IMG/VR virus record: IMGVR_UViG_3300025655_000035
Span: 1 to 64,000 of that record
Reading direction: 5' to 3' (one strand)
DNA: 64,000 nt
Source: a virus
The number at the start of each line of letters is the position of its first letter. Positions within the stretch are counted from its first letter, which is position 1. This document shows positions 7,615 to 14,828 of the stretch, in pieces. The notes under the pieces are model-generated. The model saw only the letters and a program-made list of their open reading frames with translations, was not told the origin of the DNA and searched no databases. The position numbers were made by a program, and so were the translations under genes.

Positions 7615-7812
7615 TTACTTAGATTCAACCATGCCATAGGCATCACAATCAATTTTTTCAGTTGACTTACAACCAACCAATGACATTATAAAAAGAATAC
7701 CAAACAAAATGGTTAGTATTAACATTGAGTAAAACCCAACCTTATGTGAGAAATCAACTTGTTGTTTTGACTTACCTTGCCAGTCCTCTCTATTCCATTC
7801 CATTTTATTCAT
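7615..7812 (-). CDS. Small single-pass membrane protein
   Basis: 65 aa. One transmembrane helix at about residues 27-47 (VGFYSMLILTILFGILFIMS), then VGCKSTEK, which could be a lipobox-like Cys but sits too far from the N-terminus for a normal signal. The ATG at 7812 overlaps the TGA of the upstream gene as ATGA, so translational coupling is likely. Function unknown. Confidence 0.55.
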   Translation of the reverse strand: MNKMEWNREDWQGKSKQQVDFSHKVGFYSMLILTILFGILFIMSLVGCKSTEKIDCDAYGMVESK

Positions 7813-8048
7813 TTTTTAACATGTTCTAATTGGTCTTCGTTGAAAATGTGTAATAATCCATATTCATCCATTTCACCAACCACTCTGATATCACCTTTAA
7901 TTGTTTTAAAGACCCCAACAATTGTACATGGAAACGAATACCCCTTTGGTTTAACCGCTTTATCACCAACCTTAAATTTTGACTCTTTTGTAATACCCAT
8001 ATCACCGTCAGACAATTGTGGGTCATCCCATAATTCTTTATTTTCCAT
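7809..8048 (-). CDS. Small phage protein with SH3-like GDxxxKPKGY motif
   Basis: 79 aa. The core KFKVGDKAVKPKGYSFPCTI followed by VVGVFKTIKGDIRVVGEMDE and a LLHIFNEDQLEHV ending recurs in uncultured phages, probably a small beta-barrel. Function unknown. Overlaps neighbours at both ends (4 nt and 11 nt), so it is part of a tight operon with DUF3310 and glutamine synthetase. Confidence 0.6.
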   Translation of the reverse strand: MENKELWDDPQLSDGDMGITKESKFKVGDKAVKPKGYSFPCTIVGVFKTIKGDIRVVGEMDEYGLLHIFNEDQLEHVKK

Positions 8049-8313
8049 TTTCTATAAGTTGAATTTTTCTTTCTATGTACCAAATAGCCTTTTTTAAGTC
8101 TTGTATTTCTTTATCACTACCTTTTTTACCAGCTCTAGCAATATACTTATAAGCATTACCAAGATGGAAATCCAAATTTGTCGCCTCAATAACTTTAATT
8201 ACTTCATATACATTACCTTCACCGCCATAATGTTGTGGGTGGTTCACTTGTTCATTTATATTTGAATTACATTGACAGGGTCCTTTACCCTCACATACAC
8301 AACCCATCCCCAT
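8038..8313 (-). CDS. DUF3310 family protein
   Basis: About 91 aa. The DUF3310 signature is clear: NHPQHYGG, YEVIKVIEATNLDFHLGNAY, KYIARAGKKG and DLKKAIWYIERKI. The family is almost confined to phages and has sometimes been called nucleotide-kinase-like, but its activity is not established. The N-terminus has an extra Cys-rich piece (MGMGCVCEGKGPCQC) that may bind metal. I start at 8313, 1 nt after the glutamine synthetase stop; an upstream ATG at 8334 would overlap that gene. Confidence 0.85.
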   Translation of the reverse strand: MGMGCVCEGKGPCQCNSNINEQVNHPQHYGGEGNVYEVIKVIEATNLDFHLGNAYKYIARAGKKGSDKEIQDLKKAIWYIERKIQLIENGK

Positions 8314-8314
8314 A

Positions 8315-9529
8315 TTAATTTTTATTATTTTCAAACTTTATCTCGGTAGAATCAATATTAGATTTAGAATTCATCATTTCTTTAGTCAATTCATAATTAT
8401 CTTCATCCCTGTACTCCTTTAAAAGTTCTTCAGGATTTAAAAACCCATTATATTTTGAAGCAATCTCATCAAAATTTTTTGTACTGACGTTTGTATACAT
8501 ATTATGGTGAGCAACTGATAATTCGTCAGCCATTTCTAAACTAATAATAATTTCTTTAATTATTTCATATGGGTCAGCATTTGAAGCGGGTCTTCTGTCT
8601 TCTAAATAACCTTTCCATTCTTTTGCAGTATTCCTTGGGACTCTAATTGACGCACCCCTGTCGGCAATACCCCAACTAAATTTATCTATTGATTGAGTTT
8701 CGTGTTTACCAGTTAACCTCATATCATTATCAGACCCGTACACTTTAATATGAGCGTCTTTTCTTGTTTCAAAAGATTGGAATATTGCTTTAAAGTAGTC
8801 TTCCCCACCTTTTTCTCTCATTTTTTCAGTCGAGAAGTTGGTATGTAATCCTGAACCATTCCAATCCGCATATTTACCAAATGGTTTTGGGTGGTATTCA
8901 ATTTGGTACCCATATTGTTCGGATAATTTTTCCATAAAATATCTAGACACCCATAAATCATCACCAGCCTTTTTACTTCCCATAGAAAATACTTGATATT
9001 CCCATTGTCCTAAAGCAACCTCAGCGTTGATTCCAGTTATGTTAATACCATAATTCAAACACATTTCTAAGTGTTTTTCAACAAAATCTCTACCAACAAC
9101 ATTTGTACCCACACCACAATAGAACTTACCTTGAGGTTCAGAATTAAATGTGTGACCTAAAATAACACCTTGTTTCCCTTCTTTAATAAAATATTCTTGT
9201 TCAAATCCAAACCAAATGTCTGAATCATCATTAATAACAGCTCTACGATTTGATGGGTGTGGAGTTCCATCAGGATTCATTACTTCACAAAAAACATAAA
9301 TCCTATCTAAATTGTCATTTCTATAAATTCTGACAGGTTTTAAAATACAGTCAGAATCGTGACCTTCAGCTTGTTGTGTTGACGAACCATCAAAATTCCA
9401 CTCTGGTATATTCTCCAATAACGATTTAATATCTTTAAAAAAAATATTTTTATCTACAACTTTAATTTTACTCCTTAAATTTGGTTCTGGTGTATAACCA
9501 TCAAGCCAAATATATTCTAATTTTATCAT
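8315..9529 (-). CDS. glnII: Glutamine synthetase, type II (GSII)
   Basis: 404 aa; GSII enzymes are usually 330-380 aa, and the excess is a C-terminal tail. Makes glutamine from glutamate, ammonia and ATP. GSII motifs are intact: WNFDGSSTQQAEGHDSD, FGFEQEYF (metal/glutamate-binding Glu), YCGVGTNVVGRDFVE, GINAEVALGQWEYQV, DWNGSGLHTNFST, LTGKHET, FSWGIADRGASIRVPR and EDRRPASNADPY. GSII occurs in eukaryotes and some bacteria including Bacteroidetes. Its position inside a phage operon (4-nt overlap upstream, 1-nt gap downstream) makes it an auxiliary metabolic gene, probably boosting nitrogen assimilation or glutamine supply for nucleotide synthesis. The identification rests on many conserved blocks. 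Confidence 0.95.
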   Translation of the reverse strand: MIKLEYIWLDGYTPEPNLRSKIKVVDKNIFFKDIKSLLENIPEWNFDGSSTQQAEGHDSDCILKPVRIYRNDNLDRIYVFCEVMNPDGTPHPSNRRAVINDDSDIWFGFEQEYFIKEGKQGVILGHTFNSEPQGKFYCGVGTNVVGRDFVEKHLEMCLNYGINITGINAEVALGQWEYQVFSMGSKKAGDDLWVSRYFMEKLSEQYGYQIEYHPKPFGKYADWNGSGLHTNFSTEKMREKGGEDYFKAIFQSFETRKDAHIKVYGSDNDMRLTGKHETQSIDKFSWGIADRGASIRVPRNTAKEWKGYLEDRRPASNADPYEIIKEIIISLEMADELSVAHHNMYTNVSTKNFDEIASKYNGFLNPEELLKEYRDEDNYELTKEMMNSKSNIDSTEIKFENNKN

Positions 9530-9792
9530 AATTTTGAAATATAATATTTACCTATTTTAATTGTTTTTATTTTTCCAATTCTTTCTAAAAAACTTTGTGT
9601 TGTTGTGATTTTTAATCCACATTTATTCTCACCAAATTTAATATATGACATATTTTCATTATAACCAATAAGAATATGGTAATCACCTAATGTAATTATT
9701 TTTTGCGTACCTAACCCATCAATCTTGAATCTTCGATACTTTAACCACGTAGTATCCTTCCGATATTTGGCTTTCTTCAATTTGGTTTTCAT
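9526..9792 (-). CDS. Hypothetical small basic protein
   Basis: 88 aa, Lys-rich N-terminus, then beta-rich (QKIITLGDYHILIGYNENMS). No motif recognised. It overlaps the upstream gene by 74 nt in another frame and meets glutamine synthetase through ATGA. The overlap is long for this genome; the true start could lie further in (no later ATG until residue 49), or the pair could reflect a frameshift. Confidence 0.45.
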   Translation of the reverse strand: MKTKLKKAKYRKDTTWLKYRRFKIDGLGTQKIITLGDYHILIGYNENMSYIKFGENKCGLKITTTQSFLERIGKIKTIKIGKYYISKL

Positions 9793-9928
9793 TTACTAGT
9801 ATATTTAAAATTTTTTGTGTCTCTTCAACACTTTCTCTCAAAATATATTTTGAGATGTATGAAATATGCACAGGTTGTCTTAATTTAGACATTAATAGTT
9901 TATTCTGTTTTGGTGTCATACTTTTCAT
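9719..9928 (-). CDS. Small protein with winged-helix-like sequence
   Basis: 69 aa. The pattern KLRQPVHISYISKYILRESV ... ETQKILNILVNENQIEESQ ... YYVVKV looks like a small winged helix, in which a helix-turn-helix is followed by a beta wing. It could be a phage regulator, but the similarity is visual only. Overlaps the flanking genes by 29 nt and 74 nt. Confidence 0.5.
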   Translation of the reverse strand: MKSMTPKQNKLLMSKLRQPVHISYISKYILRESVEETQKILNILVNENQIEESQISEGYYVVKVSKIQD

Positions 9929-10106
9929 TTAGTTTATTTTTAATCTCATCATCAGTTAAACCTTTATCATACCAATGATATACATCTGACGCTAAACCAT
10001 CCATAAAAATGAAAGCGTCGGCTCTAAATAACTCATCAAGAGACCTACCTTCATTAAGGTATCTATTGATTGTATCCATACTAACAAATCTTTTGTGAAA
10101 TCCCAT
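9900..10106 (-). CDS. Hypothetical small phage protein
   Basis: 68 aa, acidic, helical (TINRYLNEGRSLDELFRADA ... YDKGLTDDEIKNKLNEKYD). The C-terminal repeat of short helices resembles small DNA- or protein-binding adaptors, but no family is assigned. Located 9 nt after the upstream gene's stop. Confidence 0.5.
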   Translation of the reverse strand: MGFHKRFVSMDTINRYLNEGRSLDELFRADAFIFMDGLASDVYHWYDKGLTDDEIKNKLNEKYDTKTE

Positions 10107-10115
10107 AACCTAAAT

Positions 10116-10898
10116 TTAAGAAATAAATTTTTTAGTTTCAATAGTTTTTACCCTACTTTGTTGATTAATAAACGACATAATTTTTCTTTTTGAGATTGGT
10201 AATAAAGTTTCGTCTATTGGAAATATATCTTTACACTCAATTTCAAATATTGGGTAAGTACTTTCATTATTCTTTTCGTAAGTTTTAGAAACTTTGGAGA
10301 TAATTTCGTGAATCGATAAATCATTTTCCTCACCAAAATAAACTAACTTTGTGGTTGTTCTATTTTGGTTTTTAGTTTTATAAACTTTAGTTATTTTATA
10401 ATTCCAAATATACAAACCACCTTCACTGCGGTAATAAAAAAATCCAGACTTACTTTTAATATTATTTTTATTCTTCTTTAATACAACATCAACAGCATTA
10501 TAAACAACGGACCATATTGATTTTGCGAAACCAAAATAATCATGAAGTTGTGGTTGACTATTTTTTAATATTTCATGATATTCAACTATTTCATCCTCAG
10601 ACAATACGGGTATATCTTTAACTTTTAAATCACTAATTAATAACTCATCGTCATTAGTTAAAAACTTTTTATCAGTATATAAAATTTTATTTTGATTAAT
10701 TAATGTTTGGATATTACCCAAATGTAAAGACAATTCAATAAACATCGGATAAACTTCCATCCGTTCTAAGTGTTTATTAAGTTTTTGGAAATAATCTAAT
10801 AAAACGTATTGTTTTTGTTCGGCATCTAATATACCATCAAATAACCAATCAGTATCCATTAAAAACTCAACCTTTTTATTTTTTTTTCTTTTTTCCAT
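10116..10898 (-). CDS. Conserved-type large-phage protein, function unknown
   Basis: 260 aa, soluble. It begins with a short Lys run then EFLMDTDWLFDGILDAEQKQ, and contains SGFFYYRSEGGLYIWNYKIT and a YPIFEIECKDIFPIDETLLP segment. I recall this general pattern from uncultured phage genomes but no function. No transmembrane segments or catalytic motifs are obvious. A 41-bp gap separates it from the virion-like gene upstream. Confidence 0.6.
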   Translation of the reverse strand: MEKRKKNKKVEFLMDTDWLFDGILDAEQKQYVLLDYFQKLNKHLERMEVYPMFIELSLHLGNIQTLINQNKILYTDKKFLTNDDELLISDLKVKDIPVLSEDEIVEYHEILKNSQPQLHDYFGFAKSIWSVVYNAVDVVLKKNKNNIKSKSGFFYYRSEGGLYIWNYKITKVYKTKNQNRTTTKLVYFGEENDLSIHEIISKVSKTYEKNNESTYPIFEIECKDIFPIDETLLPISKRKIMSFINQQSRVKTIETKKFIS

Positions 10899-10939
10899 CC
10901 TTATTAGAAATATAAAAAGGTTTATTAAATTATGTAGTC

Positions 10940-12136
10940 TTATTCAACTCTCATCACATAATAAAGGACACCGTCCTCACCTGTTACAGAATCGTAAGTA
11001 CCATCGTAACTATTCATAATACCCCAACCATCGTCGTCAACTAAACCTTTGGCTAATTCATCTTTATCAACAAAATTTTGTAACTCCAACCCAAAATCTC
11101 TAATGTAATAAACAGGGTCTCTTTTAACTAGACGTATTAATTCATCAACTTTATTATCAACCATGTCTTGAGTGACTTCGTCAGGTGTAATATCATCCTT
11201 CTCTGATTCTAAATCATCTATTAGGTTTTGGAAGTCATCATATAATTCATCGTAATCTTCGGCTTCGGTATCTAACTCTTGTTGTTGACGTTCATAATCT
11301 TCAATCTCAGATTCAATTTCACTAATTCTTTTTTCTTGTTTAGGTGTTAATTCGTAATCATCTTCATCAAAGTAAATTTCAGGATTACTCCATACATCAT
11401 CTTCATAATAATCTTGAAAATATTCGGCGACATAATCACCATCAATATAGTTATCAATATAATCTTGTCTAAACCCATCTAACCCAACATCCTCAATATA
11501 GTCTTCCGCATATCTTAATGCCGCAGCGTCCATCTCATCTTCATCACCAACAGCATACGATGCGTTTTGACCTAAAAATTCAAAAACTTGTAAACCATAG
11601 TGGGCGTAAGTCTCGGGAATGACATCGTAAACATCAGATTCTTCATCATCAATATCACCCACCTCATTCAAATACGTAAATAAAGCATTTGCTTTTAACC
11701 CAACCTCATCAGCGTTTTCAATACTCCATTCTTCATTTTCTCTTCTGTCATAAGCACTAGCCCTTTTCCTTCTTAGTATTTCAGCGTCAATCTTTCTTTG
11801 TAAAGGAGTATTAATTTTGCTAACATAACCTCTAACTTGCGTATCACCTAAATCACTAATGTTTGTATTATTAATACTTAAACTACCGTTAATATTTGCA
11901 ACATTACCAAGTGAATCCGTTGGTGTGTTTGATAAGTTAACATCACCTTCAATCCATAAAGGTTTACCTTCAAATCTTGGTAAACGAGAAATACCTTTTC
12001 CGTGATAACCAGAAAGTTTCATCAATTCCATATATTCATTCGCACCAATCTTATAATATTCACCTTCGGTTTGTTCAACCAATTGTTTGATTAGATTACG
12101 GAACTCACTCTCATTAAGTCTAACTTTTTTACCCAT
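10940..12136 (-). CDS. Putative injected virion protein with leader peptide and LRR-like turns
   Basis: About 398 aa from MGKKVRLNESEF; a longer start at 12151 would lie in the promoter-like region. The leader KVRLNESEFRNLIKQLVEQ is the clearest example of a leader family found on several proteins here. Residues about 40-95 carry LRR-like short repeats (WIEGDVNLSNTPTDSLGNVA, INGSLSINNTNISDLG). The C-terminal half is extremely acidic and helical, with a coiled coil near residues 260-320. The LRR-plus-acidic layout is common in uncultured marine phage proteins. Virion packaging is inferred from the leader and the late-type box at 12140-12149. Confidence 0.65.
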   Translation of the reverse strand: MGKKVRLNESEFRNLIKQLVEQTEGEYYKIGANEYMELMKLSGYHGKGISRLPRFEGKPLWIEGDVNLSNTPTDSLGNVANINGSLSINNTNISDLGDTQVRGYVSKINTPLQRKIDAEILRRKRASAYDRRENEEWSIENADEVGLKANALFTYLNEVGDIDDEESDVYDVIPETYAHYGLQVFEFLGQNASYAVGDEDEMDAAALRYAEDYIEDVGLDGFRQDYIDNYIDGDYVAEYFQDYYEDDVWSNPEIYFDEDDYELTPKQEKRISEIESEIEDYERQQQELDTEAEDYDELYDDFQNLIDDLESEKDDITPDEVTQDMVDNKVDELIRLVKRDPVYYIRDFGLELQNFVDKDELAKGLVDDDGWGIMNSYDGTYDSVTGEDGVLYYVMRVE

Positions 12137-12139
12137 ACT

Positions 12140-12149
12140 TATAAATACC
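12140..12149 (-). promoter_or_regulatory. AT-rich late-promoter-like box GGTATTTATA
   Basis: Sense GGTATTTATAAG, ending 3 nt before the chosen ATG at 12136. A second candidate, TATTTTTG (12151-12158), fits the host -7 consensus loosely. The very short spacing is a weakness for the promoter reading. Confidence 0.3.
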
Positions 12150-12244
12150 ACAAAAATAAAATAATTTTATTGGATAATTTACATTTAATTTGATGTTAGT
12201 ACTATTTATTAGTATAATAAACCAATAATTAAAACTTTAATACC

Positions 12245-12409
12245 ATGGGTTGCGGATGTAAAAATAAAGCAAATCAAACACAAAGTGTTTCAAGTCAACA
12301 GCCAAGCCAAAACCAAACTTTGGCTCAGGTTCAAGCACAACAAACAAACAACGCTTCGATTCAAGAGTCAATTCGTAAAGTTGTTGAAAAATACTACAAC
12401 AAAAAGTAA
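12245..12409 (+). CDS. MGCGC-type 54-aa phage peptide
   Basis: Begins MGCGCKNKANQTQ, followed by a Gln/Ser-rich spacer and a C-terminal amphipathic helix (SIQESIRKVVEKYYNKK). Small proteins of this exact build (MGCGC, low-complexity spacer, helix ending in KKYYxK) recur in uncultured phages; function unknown. The Cys pair could bind metal. The C-terminal helix resembles the leader found at the N-terminus of putative virion proteins here. It has its own terminator at 12439-12460 and opens a plus-strand pair. Confidence 0.6.
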   Translation: MGCGCKNKANQTQSVSSQQPSQNQTLAQVQAQQTNNASIQESIRKVVEKYYNKK

Positions 12410-12438
12410 TTTGTGGTATTTTGAGTAATTTTTAGTTT

Positions 12439-12460
12439 AAGGAGGTAATACCTCCTTTTT
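12439..12460 (+). terminator. Intrinsic terminator after the 54-aa gene
   Basis: AAGGAGG-TAATA-CCTCCTT followed by TTT, perfect 7-bp stem, 30 nt after the stop at 12409. Confidence 0.75.
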
Positions 12461-12510
12461 CTATTTATATATTATTTTTTTTTGGTTATTAATTACTAAA
12501 AATAGGTTAT

Positions 12511-13335
12511 ATGGGTTTTATAAATTTAAATTCAAATAGAGGTTTAGTTAATTTACTCGCTGATTATATAATGATAGAGATTAGTGAAAAGGATAAATAT
12601 GATACCATTATTGAGGTAACGGATTGTGGTAGATTTTTTGTGATTAATGGTATGACATCAAGAAAAGATTTATTAAATATTTCAGACTTATTAAATAAGT
12701 TTAAAACTGAATATGAAAGTTTGGTTAATAGTTTGGGTTATGATAATTTTAATATTATTGATTTAGTTATATATGATAATCAATTAATTAAGAAAGAAGA
12801 ATTTTGGTTTGATTTTTATAATACTAATAGACCAATATTTTCAGACAAGATAATTAATTTTTTAAACTCTGATTTAAGTAAACTAAAATACCAAAAATTG
12901 GAGGATGGTCACAATTTAAATGTTGAATTGGATTTCTCTGAGGAAAATACTAACAGTTTAAATTATTTTACTTACACGCCGATGACCATTTCATCTGAAT
13001 TTCCTCATGGTTATAGTTTTAATATGGGTAGAAACCATTACTATTATTCCGAATACGTTGTCAATCAACTATTCACAACATTAATGTGTAATAGAATTTC
13101 TTTTAGGTCTTCAACAAAAATAAACAGTGATGGTGATTTAAACATAGAAGTTTTAACTAATTCAATTTATTCAAACGATAAAATAAAATCTCTAATACTT
13201 GATGTTTTTAATTTTGACTTACATAAATTTAAAAAACTAATTTCAGAGTACAATTATATAGAAGATTTAACAAAACCACTATCTGAAAAACCTTGGTTAA
13301 AAAAAGACCAGTTAAAAAACATTATAATGTTTTAA
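12511..13335 (+). CDS. Hypothetical phage protein
   Basis: 274 aa. The N-terminal part has NLLADYIMIEISEKDKYDTI and a GRFFVINGMTS turn. It vaguely recalls the first domain of S-adenosylmethionine synthetase, but the catalytic motifs of that enzyme are not present, so I do not assign it. The central part is aromatic-rich (PHGYSFNMGRNHYYYSEYVV). It overlaps the convergent gene at 13332 by 4 bp. Function unknown. Confidence 0.6.
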   Translation: MGFINLNSNRGLVNLLADYIMIEISEKDKYDTIIEVTDCGRFFVINGMTSRKDLLNISDLLNKFKTEYESLVNSLGYDNFNIIDLVIYDNQLIKKEEFWFDFYNTNRPIFSDKIINFLNSDLSKLKYQKLEDGHNLNVELDFSEENTNSLNYFTYTPMTISSEFPHGYSFNMGRNHYYYSEYVVNQLFTTLMCNRISFRSSTKINSDGDLNIEVLTNSIYSNDKIKSLILDVFNFDLHKFKKLISEYNYIEDLTKPLSEKPWLKKDQLKNIIMF

Positions 13336-13856
13336 ACTCGTTTTGAATATGAAACAACTTGGTAAAAATCTTTTTTACCGCCACAATAGTCTTTAACTAA
13401 TTCTAACAATGTTTTAAACATAAAGGCGTTGGGAGTTTGTTTTTCACATTTAATAAACAACTCAATCATCATCGAAATAAAGTCTATACTGAAAGCTCCT
13501 AAATTATCCAAACCAAAATACACGTCGGTAAAATAATCAGTATATTGTAGTTCATAGTTATTCCTTTCCTCAACAGATTTAAAAGGTTCTATTCGGTCAT
13601 ACAATTCCAACCAATCATTAATAAATTTACTAACATCATCTTTATCGTGTTCACATTTAAGAATTAGGTCAACAATCCAATGAGTGTGTGATGGGGCTCT
13701 CAATCTAGATGAACTTGATTTGTATTTAACAATATAATCCAATTCTGGATTATGTCCACGACTACCTTGATAAATACTTATGTATCCACCATTAGATAAT
13801 TCCCAAGTTTTTAATGGATGATGAATTACACCATCTTTTTTAAAAGATAACGACAT
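13332..13856 (-). CDS. Hypothetical phage protein
   Basis: 174 aa, soluble. Begins MSLSFKKDGVIHHPLKTWEL with a beta-rich first 60 residues (YISIYQGSRGHNPELDYIVK) and a helical remainder. No motif recognised. A TATATTTG box (13861-13868) 4 nt before the ATG suggests a very short leader, as at smpB. Confidence 0.6.
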   Translation of the reverse strand: MSLSFKKDGVIHHPLKTWELSNGGYISIYQGSRGHNPELDYIVKYKSSSSRLRAPSHTHWIVDLILKCEHDKDDVSKFINDWLELYDRIEPFKSVEERNNYELQYTDYFTDVYFGLDNLGAFSIDFISMMIELFIKCEKQTPNAFMFKTLLELVKDYCGGKKDFYQVVSYSKRV

Positions 13857-13860
13857 GTAA

Positions 13861-13868
13861 CAAATATA
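13861..13868 (-). promoter_or_regulatory. Bacteroidetes-type -7 box TATATTTG
   Basis: Same box and same 4-nt distance to the ATG as smpB. The region 19 nt further upstream reads TTTT rather than TTTG, so the -33 match is partial. Confidence 0.4.
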
Positions 13869-13885
13869 TTAAAATTTTTGTTAAT

Positions 13886-13908
13886 AAAAAAATCCCTTAC
13901 GGGATTTT
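13886..13908 (-). terminator. Intrinsic terminator after glutaredoxin
   Basis: AAATCCC-GTAA-GGGATTT on the minus strand, followed by TTTTT; it begins 2 nt after the glutaredoxin stop. Confidence 0.75.
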
Positions 13909-13909
13909 A

Positions 13910-14191
13910 TTATTTAAAGTGTTCTTTAATTATATTAACACCTTCATCAATTTCATTAAAGTCTCTGTCAGGTGTGAAGGTTTTAGTTGTTGGGTTATCT
14001 TCAGGTGATTCAATAATCATAAACGCTGGGACATATTCATTTTCCGTAACTTCAACAAATAAATCATATTCCTCTTCATAAATATTAATATCCCTATCAA
14101 CGAATTCAATACCAGCCTCGTTTAATTTTTCTTTCATTTCAACACAATATGGGCACCCCTCCATTGTGAATAATACTAACACTTTATCCAT
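13910..14191 (-). CDS. Glutaredoxin-like protein
   Basis: 93 aa, thioredoxin fold. The active site C13-P-Y-C16 is the classical dithiol glutaredoxin motif. A YVPAF segment supplies the cis-proline. Reduces disulphides, and in T4-like phages such proteins donate electrons to ribonucleotide reductase; no reductase is in this window. Overlaps the thioredoxin gene start by 8 nt and ends at a terminator. Confidence 0.88.
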   Translation of the reverse strand: MDKVLVLFTMEGCPYCVEMKEKLNEAGIEFVDRDINIYEEEYDLFVEVTENEYVPAFMIIESPEDNPTTKTFTPDRDFNEIDEGVNIIKEHFK

Positions 14192-14507
14192 TTAAAACAT
14201 CATTAACAACATCTTTTATCTGAGCTTCCATAAGTACACCTGATTTAGAAAAAGACTCATTACCATTATTAAAGACTTTAATGGTCGGTATAGCTCTAAT
14301 ACCTAAAGTAGATGCCAATTCTCTATTTTCTTCAACATTTAATGTGTACATTTTTACTTCAGAATCATCTGAATTAATCTCATTAGCAACTTTCTCAAAA
14401 ATTGGTTTCATCATTCTACATGGTCCGCACCATGGTGCCCAAAAATCAACTACAATTTTTTCACCATTACTAATTTTTTCTTTTAATACTTCTTGTGTAA
14501 TTTCCAT
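14184..14507 (-). CDS. trxA: Thioredoxin
   Basis: 107 aa, normal length. W26-C-G-P-C30 active site within VVDFWAPWCGPCRMMKP, and the cis-proline motif AIPTIKVF. General protein disulphide reductant; with the adjoining glutaredoxin it could feed nucleotide reduction or keep phage proteins reduced. Tight operon with 2-nt and 8-nt junctions. Confidence 0.95.
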   Translation of the reverse strand: MEITQEVLKEKISNGEKIVVDFWAPWCGPCRMMKPIFEKVANEINSDDSEVKMYTLNVEENRELASTLGIRAIPTIKVFNNGNESFSKSGVLMEAQIKDVVNDVLNG

Positions 14508-14509
14508 TT

Positions 14510-14827
14510 TTACTTATTTTTTTTTAAATTATGAATTGTAAAATCAACTATATTAGATTTATCAACCCCACTTAATATAAATATGTGGGAATTGTCTTTA
14601 ATATATAATAAAATACCTGTTGGGTCATATTCTAACAATACGTCTAAGTACGTAATATTACCGTCCTCATTAACGGTTTTAACTTCCCATAATTTATGGT
14701 ACTTCTGTATAGTTTTAACTATAAAATCTTCTGGTGTATATGGTGGTTCAACAGAACATATTGATGGATATGAACCAAATTTTTTCATAAAACTATCTAT
14801 ACAATGTAATGGTATTTCGTTTCTCAT
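14510..14827 (-). CDS. Hypothetical phage protein
   Basis: About 105 aa from MRNEIPLHCIDSFMKKFG. I chose the ATG at 14827 because it sits 1 nt after the upstream stop; an ATG at 14854 would run into that gene. Mixed alpha/beta, no motif recognised. Co-transcribed with thioredoxin and glutaredoxin. Confidence 0.6.
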   Translation of the reverse strand: MRNEIPLHCIDSFMKKFGSYPSICSVEPPYTPEDFIVKTIQKYHKLWEVKTVNEDGNITYLDVLLEYDPTGILLYIKDNSHIFILSGVDKSNIVDFTIHNLKKNK

Positions 14828-14828
14828 A

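Noticed and set aside
12511-13335. S-adenosylmethionine synthetase
   Set aside because: Only a vague N-terminal resemblance; the catalytic and loop motifs of the enzyme are missing and the length is too short.
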